Shown in pieces: positions 51,954-63,354 of a stretch of DNA of 64,000 nucleotides. Below the pieces are notes generated by a model. That model saw only the letters and a program-made list of their open reading frames with translations, did not search any database and was not told where the DNA came from. Numbering within the stretch: the stretch's first letter is position 1; each line of letters starts with the position of its first letter. This DNA is from Gammaproteobacteria bacterium. GTDB taxonomy: Bacteria; Pseudomonadota; Gammaproteobacteria; Pseudomonadales; Azotimanducaceae. The translations under genes were made by a program, and so were the position numbers. The stretch covers positions 1 to 64,000 of the forward strand of contig JAPPAV010000030.1 of assembly GCA_026705345.1 (NCBI GenBank), written 5' to 3'.

Positions 51954-51984
51954 TATTATCTGAAGAGCAGATAGTATTATCTGA
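51954..51984. promoter_or_regulatory. Operator array upstream of the winged-helix/nucleotidyltransferase pair
   Basis: Three alternating half sites TATCTG-(5)-CAGATA-(4)-TATCTG lie at 51957-51983. The longer unit TATTATCTGA occurs twice, 21 bp apart (51954 and 51975), which is two helical turns. The position just upstream of the start codon suggests binding by the winged-helix protein. Confidence 0.55.
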
Positions 51985-51995
51985 TATTCCGACAA

Positions 51996-52393
51996 TTACA
52001 ACCCCGACTCGGGAACACGCCGCCGTCTCTGCGGCAGGAGCATCGGTCGGGGCCCAGCCAGCGGCTGCACCGCGCGCACAAGGCCCCGCGCGCGGCTGTA
52101 GCCCCCGACGTAGCCCGCATCTTGAACCTCGCCGAAGAGCCGCTATGCGGACAGCTCGGGATATTTCCCGAGCCACTCGTCGATGATCGCCTTTTGCGGG
52201 TCCAGCTTGTGCGTCGCCGCCGGCGGCGGCGAGTACCGGATCCTGCCCGACGCCAGGTCCCTGTCCAACTGCCCGTGCTGACCCACTCGTGGATCGTCCG
52301 TCGGCTCGCTCCGAAACACCTCGACCACTCGGCCTTCGAAACCCCTCGATCCGGATAGTGCTTCAGCAGCATCCTCGTCTCCCATCTGTGCAT
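51996..52393 (-). pseudogene. Decayed IS21-family istA transposase fragment
   Basis: The reverse strand reads WETRMLLKHYPDRGVSKAEW and FGASRRTIHEWVSTG, typical of the IstA N-terminal HTH. After a frameshift near 52270 it continues QLDRDLASGRIRYSPPP and KLDPQKAIIDEWLGKYPELSA, then an amber codon at 52143-52145, then RLFGEVQDAGYVGGYSRA. The DDE core and istB are missing. It marks past transposition in this island. Confidence 0.8.
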
Positions 52394-52921
52394 CCCTGTG
52401 CCGCTCCGTCCCTGTTGGCCTGGCCAACAGGGTGGATCACCACGCATCGCCCGCGAAACCGCAATGTGTGCAGTCTTCGGTAGCCACAGATTGGAGACTT
52501 GCAGTTGCCAGCTACACCCTTAATGGTCGCCGGAGGTTCACCCAGATTGGCGGCTTCGAGTGCCAGAATGTAGGTCGGTTTCGACACGACGCCGCCCTGT
52601 GCGGTCCTTGTCTGATGTATACCTAACTTACACTTGAGCCTCACCCTTGAACTACGGCGATCCAGCCACAGCGCGATCCAGCTCGCCAAATCGTGCCAAC
52701 TACGGCTCCCATAGTGCCGATGACGCTCAACAACTGAACATGCCCTCTAACATGGCGATCACACTCTAATCTCCTTGATGATCTAGGGTATGTGACGCAC
52801 TAACGCCGGCGCGATCAGTGCCTAGCGTACGCGACACCTGCACAGCTTGTCGGCAGGTTCTGCGCACTTCCATGGCGTGGGGCCCCGGCGCGCCAGCAAG
52901 CGCCCCGTTCAAGCGAATACC
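52394..52921. other. Gene-poor stretch between the istA remnant and the STAND gene
   Basis: About 530 nt without a supported gene. Short ORFs on both strands (for example 52363-52689 minus, 52432-52626 plus) show no recognisable domain. It is probably degenerate DNA left by insertions. Confidence 0.4.
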
Positions 52922-55900
52922 CTAGACTTCGCATTCTGCGGCGTCTTCTTCGTCGTGTCGGCGAGCACGGTCAATGTCCTGATCAAGATTGTGGATCATG
53001 CGCCGTGCCCAACGAGCGACTTGCCGCTTTGGATGGCGACAAAGCGTCCGCATCGCTGGTTTGTACCTTTCGAAGTATGGCTTCAGCGAGCCGGACCAGG
53101 TGAAGCTGTGGATGTTTCCCCGCGCGGCGTCCAACACGCCGTCGCAGTGTCCGAATTCGTCTAGCAGCCGCTGGTAGAGTGGGTGGATCGTTGCGTCGTC
53201 TGTGTCGTCGGTCGGTGGCGTGAGCATTGGTAAGGCGGCCGCGCCGAATTCAGGTGCAACCTTGGGATGGGCTTCGAACCAGGCGAACAGGGTCTCTGGC
53301 GGGAGACTCAGCAGAAGCGGTGCCGCGCCTTCACCGCCGAATGACGGTGGCTCTTTCATAAGGTGGCGGAGATGCCATGCCCCCCCACCGTCGTTCACGA
53401 TAGCCTGTCCGACAAGTGGCCAGACGATCTCGGGAAACTGCGACAGCAGCAGGGGAAGGAGGGGCCGGATCAGTTCATCGCGCGGATAGCCGATGTCGCC
53501 TGTAGCCAATATGCGGGAAAGCGTGAGTGCAACGCTACACGCATCTTGGTCTTCGCGTCCTCTTGCCAGAATCCAGGTAACGACGGATTCGAAATGGTGG
53601 CAAGCCATGGGATCGGGGCGCCATTGCGGCCAACCCTTCGCATAGCGCGCCATCTTGAGGATCTGCGGGCGGAGTCCGCCGAGCCGATCTTGCGCATCGT
53701 GGGCGTACATGCCGATCAGATCGACGGCGACGCTGAACCCATCGCGACCAAGTCCGAGCAGCGCATCGAACAACGGCGCGACTTGACCCGGGTGCAAGTC
53801 GGCGAGAGCGTTGCCCAACCCCCATTCGGTCAAACGCCACGGAGGCAGGATGCCGCGGTCAATCGCGGCGATGGCGAGATCGATGTCCGACGGCTCAATA
53901 CCCAGACGCCAACAGACAACGGGGAATGCGGGTGCCAGCTCGGGAGAAGTGGCGAGCCGGTGCTTGAAACGCGCGACGATGTCCGGGTCTACGTCGGACA
54001 TTCCCGCAACGAACCCTGCCAGCAGTTCGAAGTCGCGCTCGTTCTCAGGCGTGTCGATAACTGCCGTCGCAATCCGCGCCAGCCACTTTTCGGGGGACGC
54101 GGCTTTCCTGGCGAGGTGTTCTCCGAAGGCCGGTGCCCATCGCTGTCTGCCACGGGTCAGGTGCGGGAGTACGCTTTCGAGGGATTCCGGATTCTGCAAG
54201 GCTTCGTCGGCGATCCCTCGAACCACGGAGAGCTGACGTTCATGCTGTGCACGATAGTCCGTGGAATCGCCGGCTGGGTAGTCCCGAGGCAAACCGGTGA
54301 CGACGTACCTCAGTCGAGCCGGCAGACCTGACGGTTGAAGCCGGCGGATTTGCTCCCTCACTCGGATCTGGACAGCGTCCGTCTCAGCGTTGTATTTGAG
54401 GAATCTGCCGAGAGCCTCTATCGCGTCGGGCCATTCTCCTGTGGCATCCAATACACGTCCGACAGCACCGTCGACGACATCGATGAGTCCAAACCGAACA
54501 AGCTCGCCCAAATGGCTGGCGAGGCCCCCACGTGCCTTTTTTCCGTTGTCATCATCCGCCTCGGCCAATCGGGCAAGAGCCTTGACGCAAGTCTCGACGT
54601 ATCGGATGGCGTCTTCGCGTGTCGGGGGGTGCCATGGCTGCAGTGCGGGCCGGGACCCATGTGTTTCCGCGCCGACGATTCGAGAGAAGTGGCGAGTCTT
54701 GATGCCGGAGAGCAACGCCTCGATTGCCACGCCTCGTTGACGGGGGTCGTCGGACTCCAGAACTTCCCCAAGAAGGGAAAGCCGGGATGCGCCGTCGGCG
54801 GCCGTCTCGCCGTAGACCATTGGAAACAGGTCAGCGAATTGACCAGTGGCATTGTTCGCGATCTGCGGTTCGTTCTCGTCCACAGCAAGACGAAGTAGAA
54901 GCCGTGCGCCTTCGTCGAAGCCCTCGGGCGAAAACGCGATTCGATGGAGCGCATGAACCAAACTACGCCGAACGCGGCCAGCGATAGCCTGGAGATTGCC
55001 TGGCGCATCGAGAATACGTCCGATCTGTTCTGCACACGTCAACGCGTCGACTTCGGAAAGGCGGCAGAGCACCTCGGTAGCCGCCGGCTGGGCTAGAACC
55101 GACTGGCAGTCGAGTGGGCCGCCTGGGCGACACACGTGCTTGACGACAGCGCCAGAAATTTCGGTGGTGTTTAGCCAAGCCAGCTGGCGCGACGCATTGA
55201 TCTTCAGCTCGGCAACGCCGTCTCCCGCCAGGACTGCAACCCAGTCCTCGGGGCCCCATGTTTGCCACTGACGCTCGGCCAGGTTCATCGCAACCGGTCG
55301 GGGTTGAAGAACAAGGAAGTCGCCCCGTCGCTGCAAGACTCGCCGGTTCAACAAGGCCTGGATGGCGTGACGCAACTCGGAGATGCTCATGTTGGCGCGG
55401 TCGGCGACCTCCTCTAACTGGTTCGCCGATGAACTGTCGCGCACAAGGCCGAAGGCGGCGAGAACCATGGCCGCTTTAGTCATGATGGGCTTGTTATCAC
55501 TACGACCACAGACATATGCATCGACGAAGAAGCTCTCTGTGGCATGGGCGACCGGCGTTGCCCGGCTCCACGCGCGAACGACGCCCATCGCTATCCGCGG
55601 GAACCCGCGAGCGAAGAGCACCAGACGACGCCGGTCTTCGGAGGGGAGCCCGGGTAGTCCTCGATCAACGATGGAATCGGTTACTGCCTGGGGGGCAGGT
55701 TCGACGATGTGGATGTCAGTACCTTCCTGTTCGTGGGAGTCTTCAAGACTGCCGATAGTGACCAGGGAAAGCTCGCTAGTCGACTTGACGACCATCTGTG
55801 CCAAAGTCCCGTGTGCATCGGATGGGCAACTATCGATGACTATGACCGCACGGGCCGACTTGTCGGCAAGATCACGAACGACGTCGTTGATCGAGTGCGG

Positions 55901-56926
55901 ATCGACTTCGTGTCGATCTGCGTAGATGACAAAGTCAGACAGGGAAGGGGATCCCCCCTGCAACTCCCTGAATGCCTCGATCACGAGCCGGGACTTGCCA
56001 ATTCCCGCGTTGCCCAATATGCGGAGGATTCCGCGTGGCTTCGCCACGCTGTCAACGAGGTCTGCTCGGAGCAGGACAAGACGTTCGTCGTCGATCCACG
56101 GCTGAGCGTGTTCCGACCGGTCACCCCAGTGACTCCAGGAACGGAAGGGTCCCGTCGCGCCGGGTTCCGTCAGTTCCTTCACCCAGATGGCGACTGCGGG
56201 ATGGCGATTCGCCCAATCCGCGACAACCGCTGCATCCCAAAAGTGAATTCGATCTCGGTGGATCTCAAGGCTGGCGCTGGAGATCGCCCGTAGGATCGCC
56301 GTCTCGCGGGCTTCGATCTGCTTCTGGTTGTACGTGTGACCGCACACCATGACGTAGTGCGCACCATCAGCGAGACCTGCCCGGATCATGTCCTTTATCG
56401 TTCCGCCTTTCGTCACAACGTCGTTGCCGGCTGATTTCGGCGCGATAGGGCCCGCCTTGAACTGAAACTGCACGAAACTCCCTGGGAGCATGCGGGTTCG
56501 TGGCGGTCCACCTTCCCACTGGATACGACCGTCCTCGCCCCCGTCCGGAGTTGTGATGTTGGCAGCGACACGGATACCGTCCAGGGGTAGGCCGTTGGCA
56601 TCGGCTTCCGCATGGAGCAGTCGGCGCACGAGCAAAGGCAATCCGCGTTCGTCCAGTCGCTGGATGTGGCCTGCCGTGACCTCGAGCGGGTAGGCATGGC
56701 CGTAAGTCGGGACGTCAGGCGAAGGCGAAAGTCCGAGCATGCCGGGGTTGGACTGCGCGAGGCGAAGTAGCTTGGTCAAAGAGGCAGCTGGCTTAACAGC
56801 GCCCGACTCGTATTTGGCGAACGCGCTGGGCCCTCCGCCCAAAAGCTCACCGGCCGCTGATTGAGACAGCCCCAACGCTTCCCGAATCTCACGGACTTCG
56901 TTGGGGGTGATTGGCTCGATTGGCAC
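52922..56926 (-). CDS. HTH + PD-(D/E)xK-like nuclease + STAND NTPase fusion, candidate defence protein
   Basis: A 1334-residue protein. Residues 8-60 form an XRE/MqsA-type HTH (GLSQSAAGELLGGGPSAFAKY). Residues about 90-215 look like a restriction-endonuclease fold: GGEDGRIQWEGG then FVQFQFKAG gives E131-D132...Q155-F-K157, followed by YVMVCGHTYNQKQIEARE. Residues 280-560 form a STAND-type ATPase with P-loop GNAGIGKSR (305-313) and Walker B AVIVIDSC (360-367). The remaining 750 residues are mainly helical and lack clear motifs, as in sensor regions of Avs-like proteins. Having effector, NTPase and sensor in one chain suggests antiphage defence; the HTH could bind the palindrome upstream of its own gene. 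The defence role is inferred. Confidence 0.7.
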   Translation of the reverse strand: MPIEPITPNEVREIREALGLSQSAAGELLGGGPSAFAKYESGAVKPAASLTKLLRLAQSNPGMLGLSPSPDVPTYGHAYPLEVTAGHIQRLDERGLPLLVRRLLHAEADANGLPLDGIRVAANITTPDGGEDGRIQWEGGPPRTRMLPGSFVQFQFKAGPIAPKSAGNDVVTKGGTIKDMIRAGLADGAHYVMVCGHTYNQKQIEARETAILRAISSASLEIHRDRIHFWDAAVVADWANRHPAVAIWVKELTEPGATGPFRSWSHWGDRSEHAQPWIDDERLVLLRADLVDSVAKPRGILRILGNAGIGKSRLVIEAFRELQGGSPSLSDFVIYADRHEVDPHSINDVVRDLADKSARAVIVIDSCPSDAHGTLAQMVVKSTSELSLVTIGSLEDSHEQEGTDIHIVEPAPQAVTDSIVDRGLPGLPSEDRRRLVLFARGFPRIAMGVVRAWSRATPVAHATESFFVDAYVCGRSDNKPIMTKAAMVLAAFGLVRDSSSANQLEEVADRANMSISELRHAIQALLNRRVLQRRGDFLVLQPRPVAMNLAERQWQTWGPEDWVAVLAGDGVAELKINASRQLAWLNTTEISGAVVKHVCRPGGPLDCQSVLAQPAATEVLCRLSEVDALTCAEQIGRILDAPGNLQAIAGRVRRSLVHALHRIAFSPEGFDEGARLLLRLAVDENEPQIANNATGQFADLFPMVYGETAADGASRLSLLGEVLESDDPRQRGVAIEALLSGIKTRHFSRIVGAETHGSRPALQPWHPPTREDAIRYVETCVKALARLAEADDDNGKKARGGLASHLGELVRFGLIDVVDGAVGRVLDATGEWPDAIEALGRFLKYNAETDAVQIRVREQIRRLQPSGLPARLRYVVTGLPRDYPAGDSTDYRAQHERQLSVVRGIADEALQNPESLESVLPHLTRGRQRWAPAFGEHLARKAASPEKWLARIATAVIDTPENERDFELLAGFVAGMSDVDPDIVARFKHRLATSPELAPAFPVVCWRLGIEPSDIDLAIAAIDRGILPPWRLTEWGLGNALADLHPGQVAPLFDALLGLGRDGFSVAVDLIGMYAHDAQDRLGGLRPQILKMARYAKGWPQWRPDPMACHHFESVVTWILARGREDQDACSVALTLSRILATGDIGYPRDELIRPLLPLLLSQFPEIVWPLVGQAIVNDGGGAWHLRHLMKEPPSFGGEGAAPLLLSLPPETLFAWFEAHPKVAPEFGAAALPMLTPPTDDTDDATIHPLYQRLLDEFGHCDGVLDAARGNIHSFTWSGSLKPYFERYKPAMRTLCRHPKRQVARWARRMIHNLDQDIDRARRHDEEDAAECEV

Positions 56927-56961
56927 GCCAGACTCCTTGGCATCGTTTTCGAGGGCATGAC

Positions 56962-56978
56962 ACTACCATAATGGTAGT
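56962..56978. promoter_or_regulatory. Perfect palindrome in the promoter of the HTH-nuclease-STAND gene
   Basis: ACTACCAT-a-ATGGTAGT has perfect 8-bp arms around one base. It is centred about 44 nt upstream of the start codon (56926, minus strand). A minus-strand TTGAAA lies just beyond it, so it falls in the likely -35/-10 spacer. MqsA-type HTH domains bind palindromes, so self-regulation by the encoded HTH is plausible. Confidence 0.55.
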
Positions 56979-56999
56979 TCGTTTCAAGACAGATAGTCA

Positions 57000-57561
57000 T
57001 TGTGGTACTTCAAACTTCGTAGAAGGTTGTGGCTTGGACCGTGAAGGAAATAAGGGGTCGTAAAGGATTTGCGGACCGTGCGGGTGCTACGTGATTTGTG
57101 CCGGTCGGCGAGTTTTGCTGGGGCGCAGAGATCGTAAGGAACGGTCACACTACTGTCCGAGTAGTGGGCGGGCTTGAGGAGGTTTTGGACGCGGCAGCGT
57201 GTTCAAGACGGCAACCCAATCACTTCGAGGCTCCAGGAGCGCGAAACCGGGAAGTCTCCCGTTTTGCCAGCTACGGTGGACCGGTTGTTGTTTCTCAGGA
57301 GTCACCTTCGCCTAGACGCTGGGTTGGCTACTCGCGTGGTTCCGGTAGGGTTTGGGTTGGCTGGCCCTAGCCCGTCAGACTAGCGAGTCGAAGCGCAGGG
57401 TCTTACGAGAACCGGTGGGTGAACACCTTGTCGGGTGCAGGTTCGCCTACGATTCAGGACTGTGAAGGCGACATGTCGCAGTCGCTGCGACTATGATAGG
57501 CCGTGAGGTCAGAATTGCTACCGAGCGAAACGCGCCCCCGACCTCCTGGAATGGCCATTCG
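57000..57561. other. Intergenic region between divergent accessory genes
   Basis: About 560 nt. A 90-codon ORF (57098-57370) has no recognisable features and is probably spurious. The only notable element is the palindrome and -10-like box at 57475-57497. Confidence 0.4.
57475..57497 (+). promoter_or_regulatory. Palindrome followed by -10-like box upstream of the amber-interrupted gene
   Basis: GTCGCAG-tcg-CTGCGAC (57475-57491, perfect 7-bp arms) is directly followed by TATGAT (57492-57497). It lies about 65 nt before the start of the gene at 57562. A repressor bound here would block the promoter. Confidence 0.4.
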
Positions 57562-58551
57562 ATGACTCTTCGCGCTGATCTGTCGCGCCTGATCCGGGGC
57601 CAATTCAAGGAGCACGACATTTCCTATCCGCCTGGCATGGAGATCGAGAGCCTGGCGGCGCGCTACTTCGAGATGACGGTTCGGCGGATCCAGCCAACAT
57701 CCCGCCGCGTGCACTTTTCGGGACAGTCGCACGCCTCGCTTAGCGGACTTTCCCGGCGGGGTGAACACAGCAGCTCGGCTAGAATTGCTTGGCGGGCTGT
57801 GTTTCGGCTGCGTCGACGGTTCGTCGACGGCGAGAACGTCAACGCCTTTCTGAGCAAGACCATCCGCAATGCCAGCTCCTAGGACGGCCTGCTGTGGCAA
57901 TACGGCATGCACCACTTCCATCTTGGCACGGAGGCGTCCAAGGGCGGCTTCGTGAACCGTTCTGACTACCTGCTGTTTGCCATAGTCGCGCCGAAGGACG
58001 TGTACTTCGTGGACGTTAGAGATCACCCGCCGCGAGGCAGTGTCGAATGGGTGAGTCAGGAGCTCCTCCGGATCGTCCACTCGAATTGGCCGAGACTGTT
58101 GGAATCGCACGTCCTTCGCGGCGTGGACGGTGACGAGTTGGCGGACGAGGAACTCCATGCGTTGAGACACAAGAACCTCAACTACGCCCTGGATATCGGC
58201 GGACGCGCCATCGCACCCGTGTTTGGCGGCTTGGCGGCCGATGGTTCGAGCGTGTTGTGTACGTTATGGGCACGCAGGCTCCTGAGCGGGCTGCGCCACC
58301 ACGAGGACGCTCTCCGGAATAGGATGGTTCGGGCCTCGGTGGAGCGGGATCTGAGGGCCCGCGGGTCCGACGTCGGACCGGATTTCGAGGTCGAGCTGGT
58401 CTTCCTGGAGGACCTGGACCCGACTCCCGCGTTACAGGCCGCGCTGTCCACCGAAACGTGCGTGAGTAGGCACCTGTGCCAGATGGGGCTCGCCGTCGTC
58501 GAGCGAACGACAAGGCTACCCCTGGCCATACGCGACACGTCGGCGGCCTGA
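57562..58551 (+). pseudogene. Conserved hypothetical protein interrupted by an in-frame amber codon
   Basis: One reading frame of 330 codons from ATG 57562 is interrupted by a single TAG at 57880-57882, with no shift of frame. Before it: MTLRADLSRLIRGQFKEH, FEMTVRRIQPTSRRVHFS. After it: LLWQYGMHHFHLGT, SDYLLFAIVAPKDVYFVDVR, LRIVHSNWPRLLESHVLRGV. The HHFHLGT and IVHSNWP motifs recall a widespread uncharacterised accessory-gene family. Function is unknown. The stop might be a true mutation (a CAG or TGG change), an error or a suppressible codon. The downstream part could also be made from a restart at ATG 57907. Confidence 0.65.
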
Positions 58552-58793
58552 CCGTCGCTGCGCTGGCGAAGTAGGCAGCTGGCCTGGCGCACGACCAAGT
58601 GTTTGGCAGCCAACTCTTGGCCGTTTCAAACGATCAAGAGTTGCACATCGGACCGCCGATACGAGCGGGGAAGGGGTGCGGGAATTCGTTGCGGAGGTTT
58701 GCCGTGGAAACCGGTTCGACGGCGAAACCGGGTATTACCCGGTTTCGCGCCAGAATCGCGGGTTTGCGACACGCGCCAACCCATTGATTCAAT
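58552..58793. other. Intergenic stretch before tRNA-Pro, nothing recognised
   Basis: About 240 nt downstream of the interrupted gene and adjacent to the 3' end of tRNA-Pro. No gene, integrase fragment or duplicated tRNA end was found here. Confidence 0.4.
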
Positions 58794-58870
58794 TGGTCGG
58801 AGTGGCCGGACTTGAACCGGCGGCCCCCGCCTCCCGAAGACGGTGCTCTACCAGACTGAGCTACACTCCG
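58794..58870 (-). tRNA. tRNA-Pro (anticodon CGG)
   Basis: The reverse strand is a 77-nt tRNA. The acceptor is CGGAGTG/CACTCCG with discriminator A and CCA encoded, the D-arm is GCTC-AGTCTGGTA-GAGC, the anticodon loop TTCGGGA has anticodon CGG, and the T-arm is GCCGG-TTCAAGT-CCGGC. The 3' end faces the accessory island at 51011-58551. Confidence 0.95.
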
Positions 58871-58981
58871 AACGGTTGACGGGCGATCAGCTTAGATCCC
58901 GTCGCGGGGCGGATATTGTAAGTCCGGTTGTGACCAGTACGCCACAGGCCCCGCGACGTCGCGCTGGGCAGTCCGTCGACG

Positions 58982-60001
58982 TCAGGCCATCCGTGAAACC
59001 GCCACCATCGCCAATGCCTCCAAGGCGTCGCGATAGCGGCTTGGGGGTAGCGCGAGAGCTTCCTCGGCGGCGAGAAATGCTTCCTCGAACGCCCGGTTCT
59101 TGGTGTATTCGAGGCCGCCGCTGCGGTGTACGGCGTGGGCGACGTTGTGGAAGTCCACGGCGGAGCGGGAGTCGATGGCGCGGCGGACGACGGCGGATTG
59201 GTTGCCGTGACCGTTGGCCATGGTGTGGATCAAGGGCAGGGTAACCTTGCCTTCCGCCAAGTCGTCGCCGGGGTTCTTGCCCATCACGTCGCTGTCGCCG
59301 GCGTAGTCGAGCCAGTCGTCGACGAGTTGGTAGGCCATGCCGAAGTGGAGTCCGTATCGCCGCATGGCATCGATGAGGTCGGGGTCTTCCGAACAGAGTA
59401 CCGCGCCGGTATGCGCGGCCGCTTGGAACAGCATCGCGGTCTTGCGGCGGACCACCTCCAGGTACTCGGCCTCGGTCATGCTGGTGCGCCCGATATTGGC
59501 CAGTTGCATGACCTCGCCCTCGGCGATGAGGTTCGTGGCGTCGGAGATGATCGCCATGATGTCCATGCTGTCGAGGTCGACCATGAGTTGGAACCCGCGC
59601 GAGTAGAGGAAGTCGCCCACCAGGACGCTCGGCGCGTTGCCCCAGAGGGCGTTGGCGGTGGCGCGGCCCCGGCGGCGCGAACTGTTGTCGACGACGTCGT
59701 CGTGCAGGAGCGTGGCGGTGTGCAGGAACTCGATGATGGTCGCGAGCCGGATGTGGTCGCTACCCCGATAGGAACAGGCCCGGGCCGTGAGCAGTACGAC
59801 CAGGGGGCGCAGACGCTTGCCGCCGCCCTCGACGATGTAGTGACCGATCTCCTCGACCATCTCGACGCCGGAGGAGAGCTGCTTGGGGATCAGTTCGTTG
59901 ACGCGCGCGAAGTCGTCCGCCACCAGGTCGAAGATCGCCTCGAGCCCCATTCGTGGGGCGTCGCGGGTGGTCGCTTCGGCTGTTGCGGTGGTGAATGCCA
60001 T
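58982..60001 (-). CDS. ispB: Octaprenyl-diphosphate synthase-like polyprenyl synthase
   Basis: A 339-residue trans-polyprenyl synthase. The two aspartate-rich motifs LLHDDVVDNS and LVDDWLDY bind the magnesium-diphosphates, and GGGKRLRPLVVLL is the conserved start of the core. It makes the side chain of ubiquinone. An internal ATG at 59950 (MGLEAIFD) aligns with the start of E. coli IspB and would give 322 residues, close to the usual length; it may be the real start. The gene diverges from rplU, the standard gammaproteobacterial arrangement. Confidence 0.93.
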   Translation of the reverse strand: MAFTTATAEATTRDAPRMGLEAIFDLVADDFARVNELIPKQLSSGVEMVEEIGHYIVEGGGKRLRPLVVLLTARACSYRGSDHIRLATIIEFLHTATLLHDDVVDNSSRRRGRATANALWGNAPSVLVGDFLYSRGFQLMVDLDSMDIMAIISDATNLIAEGEVMQLANIGRTSMTEAEYLEVVRRKTAMLFQAAAHTGAVLCSEDPDLIDAMRRYGLHFGMAYQLVDDWLDYAGDSDVMGKNPGDDLAEGKVTLPLIHTMANGHGNQSAVVRRAIDSRSAVDFHNVAHAVHRSGGLEYTKNRAFEEAFLAAEEALALPPSRYRDALEALAMVAVSRMA

Positions 60002-60049
60002 GGCGTCGACGATGGGATCGGGTCGTTCCTAGTTCGGCCTCTCGGCGCG

Positions 60050-60077
60050 TTGTCACCTTCGCGTCGTGTCCTATAGA
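60050..60077 (+). promoter_or_regulatory. Sigma70-like promoter of the rplU operon
   Basis: TTGTCA at 60050-60055, then a 16-nt spacer and TATAGA at 60072-60077. A leader of about 200 nt precedes rplU. Confidence 0.5.
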
Positions 60078-60283
60078 ATGACGCGCTTTTTGTACGACCG
60101 GTCAGGTCGCGGGCGAATTGTAATACACGACGCTTTGCCCGCGACGGCTATTCGGCACGGAAGAGGCAGGCAGCGACGCCCGGCACGGCCAGTAACGAGG
60201 ACAATAGGGCATCGAAGCCTGACTCGAGTGACTGCGCTTGGCCGCGTACGAGAGAGACTAGTGAGGCTGACTTAGGACGGTTC

Positions 60284-60595
60284 ATGTTTGCGGTATTCGA
60301 GAGCGGCGGCAAGCAGCATCGGGTCGTCGAGGGCGAAGTGGTGCGCTTGGAGCGCTTGGACGGCGTAGCCGGAGACACGATCGTGTTCGACCGGGTGCTG
60401 ATGATCGCCGAAGGCGACGATGTCGCCATCGGCGAACCCCTGGTCGAAGGTGGCCAGGTCACCGGCGAGGTCGTAGGACAGGGCCGCGGCAAGAAGATCC
60501 GCGTCATCAAGTTCAAACGCCGCAAGAACTACCTCCGCAAGAAGGGTCATCGCCAGGCTTTCACCGACGTCAAGATCACCGGGATCAATCGCTAA
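60284..60595 (+). CDS. rplU: 50S ribosomal protein L21
   Basis: 103 residues, full length. [14 protein letters not shown] is the universal start, and [20 protein letters not shown] with TDVKITGI the conserved C-terminal half. It binds 23S rRNA in the large subunit. It is followed 12 nt later by rpmA, as in nearly all bacteria. Confidence 0.97.
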   Translation: MFAVFESGGKQHRVVEGEVVRLERLDGVAGDTIVFDRVLMIAEGDDVAIGEPLVEGGQVTGEVVGQGRGKKIRVIKFKRRKNYLRKKGHRQAFTDVKITGINR

Positions 60596-60607
60596 GGAGC
60601 TTCGCCA

Positions 60608-60889
60608 ATGGCACACAAGAAGGCAGGGGGCAGCACCCGCAACGGGCGGGACTCCCATTCGAAACGGCTCGGCGTCAAGAAATTCGGCGGCGAACGGGTC
60701 GTGGCGGGGAACATTCTCGTCCGGCAGCGCGGCACCCGGTTCCACCCGGGCCCCAACGTGGGTTGCGGGCGCGACCATACGCTGTTCGCAACGGCAGACG
60801 GCACGGTGAAGTTCGAAGCAAAAGGCGTTCTTGGCCGCAAGTACGTAAGCGTCGTTTCCGCAGACAGCGTCCCTGCTGCGGCGTCCTGA
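60608..60889 (+). CDS. rpmA: 50S ribosomal protein L27
   Basis: 93 residues. [20 protein letters not shown] is the universally conserved N-terminus that reaches the peptidyl-transferase centre; [20 protein letters not shown] follows. There is no cleavable Firmicutes-type leader. It is second in the rplU-rpmA-obgE series. Confidence 0.97.
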   Translation: MAHKKAGGSTRNGRDSHSKRLGVKKFGGERVVAGNILVRQRGTRFHPGPNVGCGRDHTLFATADGTVKFEAKGVLGRKYVSVVSADSVPAAAS

Positions 60890-63194
<2,305 letters not shown>

Positions 63195-63283
63195 GCGAAG
63201 CGTTCGTAGCGCCCCATAGGGCGCGCGGTCGCCCGATCAAACCCTTGTGTTCGCCCGTGGGCATGCGTGGGCTTCCGGAACAA

Positions 63284-63309
63284 GGGGACGGGACAAGCCC
63301 GTCCCCTAC
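63284..63309 (-). repeat. Dispersed hairpin repeat, copy 6
   Basis: GGGGACGGG-acaag-CCCGTCCCC then TAC, a perfect 9-bp hairpin. It lies between the convergent ends of proB and rpsT, where it may also hinder read-through. A shorter, degenerate relative (GTAGCGCCCC...GGTCGCCC) lies at about 63206-63234. Confidence 0.65.
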
Positions 63310-63354
63310 GACTCGTCGTTCCTTGCGCGTCTGCAACCCGGTATCCGGGTGACG

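Noticed and set aside
57098-57370. 90-codon ORF in the gap between the STAND and amber-interrupted genes
   Set aside because: Weak start context, odd composition and no motif.
58600-58793. tRNA-Pro attachment-site duplication
   Set aside because: No second copy of the tRNA 3' end was found in the window and no integrase gene is present.
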